Assembly: GCA_045636025.1 (NCBI GenBank)
Contig: JAZTWP010000013.1
Span: 1 to 38,449 of the forward strand
From: UBA1081 sp045636025
Lineage (GTDB): Bacteria; Bacillota; Clostridia; Oscillospirales; Acutalibacteraceae
DNA length: 38,449 bases
Direction of reading: 5' to 3'
The notes below the pieces were generated by a model. The model did no database searches, was not told the DNA's origin, and saw only the letters and a program-made list of their open reading frames with translations. The translations under genes and the position numbers were made by a program. Position 1 is the stretch's first letter; the number at the start of each line of letters is the position of its first letter. Positions 24,439-32,836 of this stretch are shown here, in pieces.

Positions 24439-25530
24439 TTGAATTTATTACCATTAGCTATAAATATTTCTGCAGTCTGGAATAAGGTATGGCCTATTCT
24501 TATGGCAATACTTTTCTTCGGACTCATTATAGGCATTCATGAGCTCGGTCATTTTCTTACTGCAAAACTTTTTAAAGTTAAAGTAAATGAATTTGCACTC
24601 GGAATGGGACCTGCTATTTTCAAAAAGCAGAAAGGTGAAACAAAATATGCCCTCAGATGCTTCCCTATAGGCGGTTATGTAAGTATGGAGGGTGAAGATG
24701 AATCTTCTGACGATGAAAGAGCTTTCTGCAACAAAAAATGGTGGAAAAAATTTATCATAGTTGCTGCAGGCGCAATTATGAATCTGATTCTCGGATTTAT
24801 TTTTGTTATAGTCCTTACATCTATGGAAGACCTCATCGGGACACCGCAGATTCACAGTTTCTATGAAAACGCAACATCTGTACAATATGGTCTTGAAGCC
24901 GGTGACACAATAAAAAAAATCAACGGTACAAACATCTATTCAAGCAGAGATATAAGCTATGCACTCCAGAGAGATGAAGACGGTATTTATGATTTTACGG
25001 TAGAGAGAAACGGTGAAAAAGTTTTACTCGAAGATGTGCATTTTGAAACAAAAGATGCCGGCAACAGTCATAATATCATCATTTATGACTTCATTATCGT
25101 TGGTGTTGAAAAAACATTTTTCAATGTTATCTCTACTGCGGTAAAAGATACTGTTTCAATTGCAAGACTTATATGGCTGACTCTTTTTGACCTCATTACG
25201 GGACACTACGGAATAAATGACCTCTCAGGTCCCGTAGGTACGGTATCTATCATTGCACAGACCACGTCTGAAGCTGTTGCAACGGGTGTTGGTTTTGAAA
25301 ATATTATCTATATTATGGCACTCATTTCAATCAATGTAGGTGTTTTCAACCTTCTTCCTGTCCCTGCACTTGACGGCGGCAGATTATTCTTTATCGGAAT
25401 TGAGGCAATCATCAGAAAGAAGATTCCTGCAAAATATGAAGGATACATTCACGCAATTGGTCTTTCAATACTGATAATGCTTATGGTATTTATCACATGC
25501 AATGATATTAAAAATCTCATTGTAAACTAA
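24439..25530 (+). CDS. rseP: Site-2 metalloprotease RseP/RasP (M50)
   Basis: Seen: about 363 residues. Zinc motif HELGH (residues 34-38) in the first membrane helix, ALGMGPAIFK loop, GGYVSMEGED, a PDZ-like domain (about 130-210, GLEAGDTIKKINGT) and the second active-site motif NLLPVPALDGGR (Asp about 312) in a C-terminal helix. Family knowledge: an intramembrane protease that cleaves anti-sigma factors and signal-peptide remnants. Start is uncertain: no ATG precedes the first helix; the TTG at 24439 follows AAAGGA by about 11 nt and is preferred, TTG 24406 overlaps dxr, and ATG 24502 would leave a very short first helix. Confidence 0.93.
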   Translation: MNLLPLAINISAVWNKVWPILMAILFFGLIIGIHELGHFLTAKLFKVKVNEFALGMGPAIFKKQKGETKYALRCFPIGGYVSMEGEDESSDDERAFCNKKWWKKFIIVAAGAIMNLILGFIFVIVLTSMEDLIGTPQIHSFYENATSVQYGLEAGDTIKKINGTNIYSSRDISYALQRDEDGIYDFTVERNGEKVLLEDVHFETKDAGNSHNIIIYDFIIVGVEKTFFNVISTAVKDTVSIARLIWLTLFDLITGHYGINDLSGPVGTVSIIAQTTSEAVATGVGFENIIYIMALISINVGVFNLLPVPALDGGRLFFIGIEAIIRKKIPAKYEGYIHAIGLSILIMLMVFITCNDIKNLIVN

Positions 25531-25554
25531 ATCCGCTATACAAGGGTGATTTCT

Positions 25555-26610
25555 ATGTACACAAGAAGAAATGCAAAGGAAGTTAAAATCGGCAATATCA
25601 CAATCGGCGGCAACAATCCCGTTGCAGTACAGTCAATGCTCAACACACTTGCTTCAGATGCTGATGCCTGCGTTGAACAGGCATTGAGATTGCAGAATGC
25701 AGGCTGTGAAATCATCAGAACAGCCGTACCTGACCTTGATTGTGTAAAAACTGTTTATAAACTCAAAGAAAATCTTTCCATTCCTGTTGTTGCAGACATT
25801 CATTTTGATTACAGAATCGCTCTTGAATGCGCAGAAGCAGGAATTGATAAAATCAGAATAAATCCCGGCAATATAGGTTCTGACGACAGAGTAAAGGCTG
25901 TTGCGGACAAATGCAGAGAGAAGAATATTCCCATCAGAATAGGTGTAAACTCAGGCTCTCTTGAAAAAGAGATTCTTGCCAAGCACGGCTCTCCCACACC
26001 TGCAGCTCTTGCGGAAAGTGCTATGTATCACGCGTCACTTCTTGAAAAGTTTGATTTTGATAACATAGTGCTTTCACTCAAATCATCAGACGTTATGAAG
26101 TCTTTTGAGGCCTATTCAATTGTCGGTTCACAATGTAACTATCCTCTCCATATCGGAATTACCGAAGCAGGTACAGAGAGAATGGGTATAATAAAATCTT
26201 CAGCAGGTCTCGGAGCTCTTCTTCTCAGCGGTATCGGTGACACAATCAGAATTTCCCTCACTGCCGATCCTGATAAAGAAATCCACGCAGCATATGACCT
26301 TCTCAAAGCTCTCGGACTCCGTAACAAGGGTATAAAATTTGTTTCATGTCCCACTTGCGGCAGAACAAAAATTGACCTTATCAGACTTGCTGCAGAGGCA
26401 GAAGAAAGACTTAAAAACTGCGATAAGGAACTTACCGTTGCAATTATGGGCTGTATTGTAAACGGTCCCGGTGAAGCAAGAGAAGCAGATATCGGTATTG
26501 CAGGCGGAGACGGTTGCGGCTTAATTTTCAAAAAAGGGGAAATTCTCAGAAAAGTTTCAGAGGACAAGCTTATTGATGAACTTGTTGATGAAATTGAAAA
26601 ATCATTCTGA
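25555..26610 (+). CDS. ispG: (E)-4-hydroxy-3-methylbut-2-enyl-diphosphate synthase
   Basis: Seen: 351 residues, the bacterial two-domain form. The TIM-barrel part begins IGGNNPVAVQSM; the [4Fe-4S] ligands are CPTC (265 and 268) and GCIVNGPGEA (Cys 300, with the catalytic Glu 307). It converts MEcPP to HMBPP in the MEP pathway. Start: GTG 25546 is in frame but the ATG at 25555 has AGGG 8 nt before it. It is the last of the conserved run pyrH-frr-uppS-cdsA-dxr-rseP-ispG; in many Clostridia polC comes next, but here an acyltransferase follows. Confidence 0.97.
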   Translation: MYTRRNAKEVKIGNITIGGNNPVAVQSMLNTLASDADACVEQALRLQNAGCEIIRTAVPDLDCVKTVYKLKENLSIPVVADIHFDYRIALECAEAGIDKIRINPGNIGSDDRVKAVADKCREKNIPIRIGVNSGSLEKEILAKHGSPTPAALAESAMYHASLLEKFDFDNIVLSLKSSDVMKSFEAYSIVGSQCNYPLHIGITEAGTERMGIIKSSAGLGALLLSGIGDTIRISLTADPDKEIHAAYDLLKALGLRNKGIKFVSCPTCGRTKIDLIRLAAEAEERLKNCDKELTVAIMGCIVNGPGEAREADIGIAGGDGCGLIFKKGEILRKVSEDKLIDELVDEIEKSF

Positions 26611-26623
26611 GAACATATAAACA

Positions 26624-27910
26624 ATGCAGAAAATAAAAAGAAACATAAAGAATAAAACCTGGTTCAAACTTGATAATGCAGGTACTGTTTTTCCCGGTCA
26701 GAATACTCAGACCTGGTCAAATGTTATCAGAGCATCTATCAACCTTAAAGAAGAGGTTGATCCCGATATTCTGTTTGAAGCAGCAAAAAAATGTCTGCCG
26801 AGATTTCCTACCATGGCGGTAAGACTCCGTAACGGATTTTTCTGGCACTACATAGAAAAGAATCCCGAACCTCCTGTTGTGATTCCCGATGCGAACAATC
26901 CTTGCCTGAGAATCAAATACAATGAGGACAACAGATATATGTTCAGAATATTCTATTATAAGAACAGAATATCTCTTGAAATATTCCACGCTCTTACAGA
27001 CGGTTACGGTGCATGTGTTTTCCTGAGCACAATAACTGCAGAATATCTGCGTCTGAAAGGATATGACATACCCGCAGGCGGTATGGTGCTTGATATAAAC
27101 GAAGAGCCGAAAGCTGAAGAAATTGAAGATTCATTCATAAAATATGCATCAAAAACAGGCTCGGAAAAATTGCCTCTGTTCAAGACATACCACAAAAAAG
27201 GTACACGTATGCCAAAGCATACTTCAATTGTCACAACAGGATATCTCCCTGTTGATAAACTCAAATCAAAAGCAAAAGAATACGGTGTAACAATAACTGA
27301 ATACCTTTCTGCAATACTTATGTATCTTCATCTACAGTTTCAGAAAAGCGAAAACATAAAGCAGAAAGATGTATGTATGCAGATTCCCGTAAATTCAAGA
27401 AATCAGTTTCCGTCTAAGACGCTGAGAAACTTCTCTGTCAACTATAACATCAGAATTGACCCTACCTGGGGTGATTATACCTTTGAAGAAGTTTTAAGAC
27501 ATCTTTCACTCAGCCTCAGACTCACAAACAATCCAAAGCATCTTTCTGTTATGTTTGCTGCAAACCTTGCAATGGAAAAGAATCCTTTTATGAGATTTCT
27601 TCCGTTATTCGTCAAAGACCTTGCAGTGGGACTTGTATTTGTTATCGGTGCTGAAAAAACAACAACATCTGTCTTCACAAACCTCGGTGTTGCAAAAGTG
27701 CCCGATGAAATGATGGAGCATATAGACAACATTATTCTTATGCCCAGTCCCGGAAGACTCAACGGTGCAAGAGTCGGCGCCGCATCAATCGGCAATAAAA
27801 TGGCTATAACATTCTCTAATATGTATAAAGAAACAGATGTTGAAAGAGAATTTTTCAGATTCCTTATAAAAGAAGGAATCCCAGTTAAAATAGAGAGCAA
27901 TAAGCAATAA
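26624..27910 (+). CDS. Condensation/CAT-fold acyltransferase (alcohol acetyltransferase-like)
   Basis: Seen: 428 residues. The BAHD/condensation-type active site is present as IFHALTDGYGAC (about 125-136), an HxxxDG motif with the catalytic His; a later conserved segment near NFSVNYNI (about 268-275) and the SVFTNLGVAKVP region near the C-terminus correspond to the DFG-like and second-lobe elements in variant form. No carrier-protein or adenylation domain is attached, so it is a stand-alone enzyme. Substrate not assignable; an acyl-CoA or thioester donor is expected from the fold. There is no convincing SD before the ATG, 13 nt after ispG, so translational coupling is possible. It pairs with the zinc-ribbon membrane protein 33 nt downstream. 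Confidence 0.78.
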   Translation: MQKIKRNIKNKTWFKLDNAGTVFPGQNTQTWSNVIRASINLKEEVDPDILFEAAKKCLPRFPTMAVRLRNGFFWHYIEKNPEPPVVIPDANNPCLRIKYNEDNRYMFRIFYYKNRISLEIFHALTDGYGACVFLSTITAEYLRLKGYDIPAGGMVLDINEEPKAEEIEDSFIKYASKTGSEKLPLFKTYHKKGTRMPKHTSIVTTGYLPVDKLKSKAKEYGVTITEYLSAILMYLHLQFQKSENIKQKDVCMQIPVNSRNQFPSKTLRNFSVNYNIRIDPTWGDYTFEEVLRHLSLSLRLTNNPKHLSVMFAANLAMEKNPFMRFLPLFVKDLAVGLVFVIGAEKTTTSVFTNLGVAKVPDEMMEHIDNIILMPSPGRLNGARVGAASIGNKMAITFSNMYKETDVEREFFRFLIKEGIPVKIESNKQ

Positions 27911-27943
27911 TAAATGCAACATTGCAAAAAAAGGAGAGAAAAT

Positions 27944-28648
27944 ATGTCATATTGTGTAAACTGCGGTGTTGAACTTGACAACAGCATTAAAAAATGTCCG
28001 CTCTGCGACACACCTGTTATCAATCCAAACATCATAGATAACGAAAATTCTGCCCCCGCATTCCCTGAGAGAATCAATATTCCCACCACATCAAAAAATA
28101 AATATGCAGCAATCATCTTTTCTGTATTGCTTCTTATTCCCAATGTTGTGTGCGTTATAACAAACCTCATTTTTACACCCGAAATCCCCTGGAGCGTGTA
28201 TGTAGGTTCATCATCAGCTATATTCTGGTTCCTCTTTGTATTCCCGTTTATAATGAAGCGAAAATTCCCGTATCTGATACTTCTTATCGATGCGCTTGCA
28301 ACTGCGGCATATATATTTATATTCTACTATTATAATTCCGCTCAGAACGGCTGGTTCTGGAAGCTTGCAATTCCTCTTGATATAGGGGCTTTTGCGTGCA
28401 TTGCTATTCTTAATGCGTTTTTCTCAAAATCAAGAACAAAAACACATTCAGCCATTGCTCTTTTCTCTGTGCTCACAGTTTTGTGTGCATACATATGCCT
28501 CATAGTAAATCTTTACGCACAGAACATCATAGCTACTTATGTAACATTTATCATCGGCTCTTCATGTCTGATTCTTCTGCTGTTTTTCATTGCAGTTGAA
28601 AAGAATTACAAACTCCGTGAATGGCTTTCAAGAAAGTTCTTCTATTAA
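27944..28648 (+). CDS. Zinc-ribbon membrane protein, DUF6320-like
   Basis: Seen: 234 residues from the ATG at 27944 (SD AAAGGAG, 7 nt); ten further upstream codons precede the SD and are excluded. The N-terminus is a four-Cys zinc ribbon, CVNCG...CPLC (Cys 4, 7, 18, 21), followed by a proline-rich linker (about 22-52) and six hydrophobic helices to the C-terminus. Recollection from family annotation: this layout corresponds to DUF6320, often found beside an alcohol acetyltransferase-like gene, as here. The function is unknown; an envelope partner of the acyltransferase is an inference from the neighbourhood alone. Confidence 0.75.
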   Translation: MSYCVNCGVELDNSIKKCPLCDTPVINPNIIDNENSAPAFPERINIPTTSKNKYAAIIFSVLLLIPNVVCVITNLIFTPEIPWSVYVGSSSAIFWFLFVFPFIMKRKFPYLILLIDALATAAYIFIFYYYNSAQNGWFWKLAIPLDIGAFACIAILNAFFSKSRTKTHSAIALFSVLTVLCAYICLIVNLYAQNIIATYVTFIIGSSCLILLLFFIAVEKNYKLREWLSRKFFY

Positions 28649-28673
28649 CAGAATTCTGTGAAAGGATCAACTG

Positions 28674-30266
28674 ATGAAAAAGATTTTTTGTATCTTTCTT
28701 GCAACATTTTTTTTGGCTTCTTCCATAACCATTATCGGTTCCGCATTCAAAAATGACCATGTAAATACCGGTGACCTGAAGCAGGATATCATTGCTGTTG
28801 CAAAAACTCAGATAGGATACTGCGAAACTGAAGGTAAATCAAAATATGATTCTGCAGTTTCGGGCACTTATTCAAACTCTAGTGCTGCATTCCTCGGCTG
28901 GTGCGCAAACGAAGCATCAGCGCCCGAAGATGTAATTTCAAGAATTGCCGATGTTGAGAAACTTTATAAATTCTATGAACAGCAGGTAAAAATCCACAAT
29001 CCGGACGAGCATCTTCCTGCAGAGGGCGACATAATATTTCTCTCAAAAAACGGCAGACCCGAATTATGCGGCATTGTGCTCTCTTCTGATGATGAATTTG
29101 TAACTGCAATTATCGGTGATGAAGACGGCTATGTGAGAAAAAAAATGTACTCAGTAACTCTCAGCAAAATTTATGCCTATGCAACACCCGATTACAGCAT
29201 AATCGCAGAGCATACACCCGGCAAATATATGACAACTGCATCAGCCCTTAATTTCAGAGCTGAGCCGTCAACTTCTGCTGTTTCTTACTGCAAAATTCCC
29301 CTTGGTACAATCATTACAATCACAGCAATAAGCGGTGATTGGGGACGTACTGAATATGAAGGAAAAACAGGCTGGGTACATCTTGATTATGTTTTCAGCT
29401 ACGATGATTCACACGCTGATACATCAGAATTTGCCGTAAAATGGAATGTCATTGATGTTTCTAAATGGCAGGGAAATATAGACTGGAACAAAATTGCAGC
29501 AGCAGATATTCAGGGTGTAATCATTAGAATCGCATTCAGAGGCACTGCAACAAAAGTTATTCATACAGATGAAAAATTCTATGAATACTATAACGGTGCA
29601 AAAAAAGCAGGGCTTCACGTAGGTTGCTATTTCTATTCAGCAGCAACAACTGTAGAAGAAGCAAAAGAAGAAGCACGTTATGTTGTAAACGAAATAAGAA
29701 AGCATGACCTGCAGTTTGATATGCCTGTTTATATTGATATGGAAGACAAGGTTGTTCAGCAAACAGGAAAAACACTCATTTTCAATATGACAAAAGCATT
29801 TTTTGATGTAATGGATGATGAAAATATCTACTCCGGTGTTTATTGCAGCACCGTGTGGGCAGAAGATTACTACACTCCTGCACTTTTTGTAAAAAATGCA
29901 CTCTGGATTGCAGACTGGCGTGATAAATGTCAGTACAGCGGTGAATACGGTATGTGGCAGTACACAGAATACGGCAGTGTAAGCGGAATAGACGCAAACT
30001 ATACAGACCTTAACATCTGTTACATAAACTATCCCGCACTTATAAAAAACCTCGGTTACAACACCGAGCCCCAGAACAGAAAAAGAGGTGACGTTGACGG
30101 CAACGGCACGGTAAATGCATCAGATGCCCGTTTAGCCCTCAGATGTGCTGCAGGACTTGAGTCACTTTCTGAAAAAGCAAAATCTGCAGCAGATATGAAC
30201 GGGGACGGAAAGGTCCTTGCTCCTGATGCAAGAACAATTCTCAGAATAGCATCAAAACTCGAATAA
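28674..30266 (+). CDS. Secreted GH25 lysozyme with degenerate CHAP, SH3b and dockerin domains
   Basis: Seen: 530 residues. Signal peptide 1-24 (cleavage after GSA). Region about 35-170 is CHAP/NlpC-P60-like, but the usual WCAxFVxWC appears as SSAAFLGWC (69-77), with Ser70 where the nucleophile Cys should be, and the HVGIV His is Leu131, so this domain is probably inactive. SH3b at about 187-240 (LNFRAEPST to GWVHLDYVF). GH25 at about 256-455: VIDVSKWQGNIDW and the catalytic pair in PVYIDMED. Dockerin at about 472-530 with two Ca-binding repeats, GDVDGNGTVNASD and ADMNGDGKVLAPD. Family knowledge: GH25 cleaves the MurNAc-GlcNAc bond; dockerins bind cohesins on scaffoldins. SD AAAGGA. Last gene before a strong terminator. 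Confidence 0.93.
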   Translation: MKKIFCIFLATFFLASSITIIGSAFKNDHVNTGDLKQDIIAVAKTQIGYCETEGKSKYDSAVSGTYSNSSAAFLGWCANEASAPEDVISRIADVEKLYKFYEQQVKIHNPDEHLPAEGDIIFLSKNGRPELCGIVLSSDDEFVTAIIGDEDGYVRKKMYSVTLSKIYAYATPDYSIIAEHTPGKYMTTASALNFRAEPSTSAVSYCKIPLGTIITITAISGDWGRTEYEGKTGWVHLDYVFSYDDSHADTSEFAVKWNVIDVSKWQGNIDWNKIAAADIQGVIIRIAFRGTATKVIHTDEKFYEYYNGAKKAGLHVGCYFYSAATTVEEAKEEARYVVNEIRKHDLQFDMPVYIDMEDKVVQQTGKTLIFNMTKAFFDVMDDENIYSGVYCSTVWAEDYYTPALFVKNALWIADWRDKCQYSGEYGMWQYTEYGSVSGIDANYTDLNICYINYPALIKNLGYNTEPQNRKRGDVDGNGTVNASDARLALRCAAGLESLSEKAKSAADMNGDGKVLAPDARTILRIASKLE

Positions 30267-30270
30267 TTTG

Positions 30271-30310
30271 TCAGACGGATGTACATTAAATACATTCGTC
30301 TGATTTTTTT
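30271..30310 (+). terminator. Rho-independent terminator of the pyrH-to-lysozyme run
   Basis: A 13-bp stem with one G-U pair (30271-30283 with 30291-30303, TCAGACG/CGTCTGA at the base), 7-nt loop, then eight T. It starts 4 nt after the lysozyme stop. Confidence 0.85.
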
Positions 30311-30319
30311 TGTTATGTG

Positions 30320-30348
30320 TTGCTTTTTTTTGTTTTATGTGCTATTAT
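30320..30348 (+). promoter_or_regulatory. sigma-A promoter of the crp/fnr-ABC transporter unit
   Basis: TTGCTT (30320-30325), 17 nt, TATTAT (30343-30348). Confidence 0.6.
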
Positions 30349-30363
30349 GTATCAAATGATACA
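30348..30363 (+). promoter_or_regulatory. Palindrome over the crp/fnr transcription start (candidate operator)
   Basis: TGTATC-AAAT-GATACA is a perfect palindrome starting at the end of the -10 box and covering the predicted start site. Size and N4 spacing resemble Crp/Fnr family boxes (for example TTGAT-N4-ATCAA), so autorepression by the encoded regulator is plausible. Confidence 0.5.
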
Positions 30364-30379
30364 GATTCGGAGCATTTTT

Positions 30380-31045
30380 ATGAAAAAATCAGTTTTATCA
30401 GCACTTTGCGAATGCCCTGTTTTTTCAGGACTCAATGAGTCAGATGTTGAAACAATTGCAGAAAAATATATGACACTTTCTGCTACAGAAAAAAACGAAA
30501 TTATTTTTTCAGAAAACAAATATACAAGAAGTCTTGTTATCATAATCAAAGGTAAAGTTTCAGTTATCAAAAAAAGCGGAAATTCAGAAATTCTTATGAA
30601 TATCCTCTCCAAAGGTGATATTTTCGGTATGGCAACTCTTTTCTACGAAAAAGAGAATTATCTCACAGAAATCAAAGCTCTTGAAAAAGTCACCCTTGCA
30701 ATTATTGATAAAGAAAATGTAAAAAGCATTTTCTCTGAATTTCCTGAAGTTTCTGAAAATTACATCAGAATTCTTTCAGAAAAAATACATTTTCTGAACA
30801 AAAAAATCAGCACATATACAAAGTCTGAAGCGATTCAGAAGATTGCTTCATTTATTATTCAATGTACTGACAAAGAAAAAACGCAGGCTGTACTTCCCTA
30901 CAACATCACTACTGTTGCAGAAGCGCTCAATATGGGCAGAGCCTCAGTTTACAGGGCTTTTGAGTGTCTTGAGAATGATGATATAATAAGCCGTTCAGGT
31001 AAGAATATCATCATAAAAAATTATGAGGCACTTGAAAATATATAA
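30380..31045 (+). CDS. Crp/Fnr family transcriptional regulator
   Basis: Seen: 221 residues from the ATG at 30380 (SD GGAG, 7 nt); an upstream in-frame extension crosses the promoter and is rejected. The N-terminal half is a cyclic-nucleotide-binding beta-roll fold (LVIIIKGKVSVIKK, LSKGDIFGMATLF), but the phosphate-binding motif of cAMP-responsive members is not evident. C-terminal winged helix: ITTVAEALNMGRASVYRAFE (about 175-194). Only Cys at positions about 10 and 12 near the N-terminus (ALCECPVF) plus one or two later, so an Fnr-type 4Fe-4S cluster is unlikely but not excluded. It lies 23 nt before an ABC importer operon and probably controls it; the effector is unknown. Confidence 0.9.
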   Translation: MKKSVLSALCECPVFSGLNESDVETIAEKYMTLSATEKNEIIFSENKYTRSLVIIIKGKVSVIKKSGNSEILMNILSKGDIFGMATLFYEKENYLTEIKALEKVTLAIIDKENVKSIFSEFPEVSENYIRILSEKIHFLNKKISTYTKSEAIQKIASFIIQCTDKEKTQAVLPYNITTVAEALNMGRASVYRAFECLENDDIISRSGKNIIIKNYEALENI

Positions 31046-31068
31046 CTATTTCACAGGAGTGAACACAA

Positions 31069-32097
31069 ATGAAAAAAACAAAACTTTTTGCACTCTTACT
31101 TGCACTTGTAATGATTCTTACAGCATTTGCAGGTTGTGCAGACACAAAAACTTCAGACGAACCCACAACTGATGCTGAAATCGTTTCTGATACAGCAGAA
31201 GAAAAAGCAACAATAAATCTAGCTCTTCTTAAAGGCCCCACAGGTATGGGTGGTGCTTATCTGTGGTCAAAAAATGAAAAAGGCGAAACACAGAATAATT
31301 ACAATATTACTCTTGCAACAGACGCTTCAACAGTAGGCCCTAACCTTATGAAAGGCGAATTTGATATTGCTGCGCTTCCCACAAATGCGGCAGCTTCAAT
31401 TTACCAGAAATCTCAGGGTAAAGTTAAAGTTATTGCAGTAAATACTCTCGGTGTTCTTTACATTGTTACAAAAGACGGTGCAGTTTCATCAGTTGCAGAC
31501 CTCAAAGGCAAGACAATTCTTGCATCCGGTCAGAGTCAGCTTCCCGAATATGCACTCAATTATGTTCTTGAATCAAACGGTCTTGTGATCGGTACAGATG
31601 TAACAATTGAATATGTAACAGAACATACAGAATCTGTCACAAAGGCTCTTGCAGGCGGTTATGACGCTGTTCTTCTTCCCGAACCCTTTGTTTCTCAGAT
31701 TTCAACAAAAGACCCATCTTTCACAGTTGCAATCAATATTACTGAAGAATGGGAAAAGACAGGCGACTGCACTCTCGCAATGGGCTGTATCGCAGTTAAC
31801 GCAGATTTCTATGAAGCAAACAAAGAAGCTGTAAAGAAATTTATTGCTGATTACAGCGAATCTGTAAACTATGTAAACAACAACATTGAAGACGCTGCAA
31901 CACTCATTGAAAACCACGATATTATGGCTGCTGCTGTAGCAAAGAAAGCTATTCCCAATGCGAACATTGTTTGTTACACCGGTGAAGAGATGAAGTCAAC
32001 TCTTTCAAGCTGCTATCAGGTGCTTTTTGAACAGAATGCAGATATAATCGGCGGACAGATGCCCGGTGAAGATTTCTATGTCGACATCAATTCTTAA
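31069..32097 (+). CDS. ABC transporter substrate-binding lipoprotein (TauA/SsuA/NMT1-like)
   Basis: Seen: 342 residues. Lipoprotein signal peptide with the lipobox FAGC (Cys about 23) and a Ser/Thr/Asp/Glu-rich linker (about 24-45). The mature domain starts INLALLKGPTGMGGAYLW and includes MKGEFDIAALPTN, VADLKGKTILASGQSQLPEY and GGYDAVLLPEPFVSQ, the layout of the nitrate/sulfonate/taurine type (NMT1/THI5-like) binding proteins. The ligand is a small organic molecule, not assigned. SD AGGAG lies between two halves of a small inverted repeat (31050-31063). It overlaps the permease gene by 20 nt. Confidence 0.88.
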   Translation: MKKTKLFALLLALVMILTAFAGCADTKTSDEPTTDAEIVSDTAEEKATINLALLKGPTGMGGAYLWSKNEKGETQNNYNITLATDASTVGPNLMKGEFDIAALPTNAAASIYQKSQGKVKVIAVNTLGVLYIVTKDGAVSSVADLKGKTILASGQSQLPEYALNYVLESNGLVIGTDVTIEYVTEHTESVTKALAGGYDAVLLPEPFVSQISTKDPSFTVAINITEEWEKTGDCTLAMGCIAVNADFYEANKEAVKKFIADYSESVNYVNNNIEDAATLIENHDIMAAAVAKKAIPNANIVCYTGEEMKSTLSSCYQVLFEQNADIIGGQMPGEDFYVDINS

Positions 32098-32836
32098 AAA
32101 AATCGGTAAAAAATTAATAATATCAATTATTTGGCTCGGCATATGGCAGATTCTTTCTGCCATAGTCGGGCTTTCCGTGCTTCTGCCCTCACCTGCAGAA
32201 ACATTTACAGAGCTTTGCAAACTCATTATAACTGAAGACTTTATTCTTTCTGTACTTCTTTCAGTAGGAAGAATTATGACAGGTTTTGCTGCAGGTGTGA
32301 TTCTCGGATGCATCACAGGCACATTATCAGCATTTTCGGAATTTGTGAATGAACTTCTTTCTCCAATTACAAGCATAATAAAAGCAACACCGGTTGCTTC
32401 ATTCATCATTCTTGCTCTTGTATGGCTTAAAACAGGCAATGTACCGTCATTCTCAACTGCGCTGATGGTCTTTCCGTTTGTATATTCAAATATAAAAACC
32501 GGCATAAAAGAAACAGACAGACAGCTTCTGGAAATGTCAGCTGCATTCGGTGTATCTGCAGGCAAAAAAATCAGAAATATCTATATTCCGTCTGTAAAGC
32601 CGTATTTTATTTCTGCTGCAACAACAGCTATAGGCCTTGCGTGGAAAGCAGGAATTGCGGCTGAAGTTATCTGCAACCCTAAGCTTTCAATCGGCAACGG
32701 AATTTATGAATCAAAAATTTATCTTGAAACTCCCCGAATGTTTGCCTGGACAGCAGTTGTTATTGTGCTGAGTATTATACTCGAAAAGATTATAGTTCTT
32801 ATTCTGAAACGAGGTACTGCAGATGATAAAGATTGA
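32078..32836 (+). CDS. ABC transporter permease (TauC/SsuC-like)
   Basis: Seen: 252 residues from the ATG at 32078 (SD GGTGA, 8 nt, inside the preceding gene); a GTG at 32066 is also in frame. About six membrane helices and the EAA-type cytoplasmic loop, LLEMSAAFGVSAGKKIRNIYIPS (starting at about residue 150), which couples to the ATPase. This fits the binding-protein-dependent transport permease domain. It overlaps both neighbours (20 nt and 14 nt), showing translational coupling of the three transporter genes. Confidence 0.9.
   Translation: MSTSILKKIGKKLIISIIWLGIWQILSAIVGLSVLLPSPAETFTELCKLIITEDFILSVLLSVGRIMTGFAAGVILGCITGTLSAFSEFVNELLSPITSIIKATPVASFIILALVWLKTGNVPSFSTALMVFPFVYSNIKTGIKETDRQLLEMSAAFGVSAGKKIRNIYIPSVKPYFISAATTAIGLAWKAGIAAEVICNPKLSIGNGIYESKIYLETPRMFAWTAVVIVLSIILEKIIVLILKRGTADDKD

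Noticed and set aside
27475..28170. 231-codon open frame on the minus strand
   Set aside because: It is antisense to the acyltransferase and the zinc-ribbon gene, both of which have recognisable motifs; no promoter or SD fits.
30317..30379. 21-codon upstream extension of the Crp/Fnr regulator
   Set aside because: It overlaps the promoter and the palindrome and lacks an SD; the ATG at 30380 has GGAG 7 nt before it.
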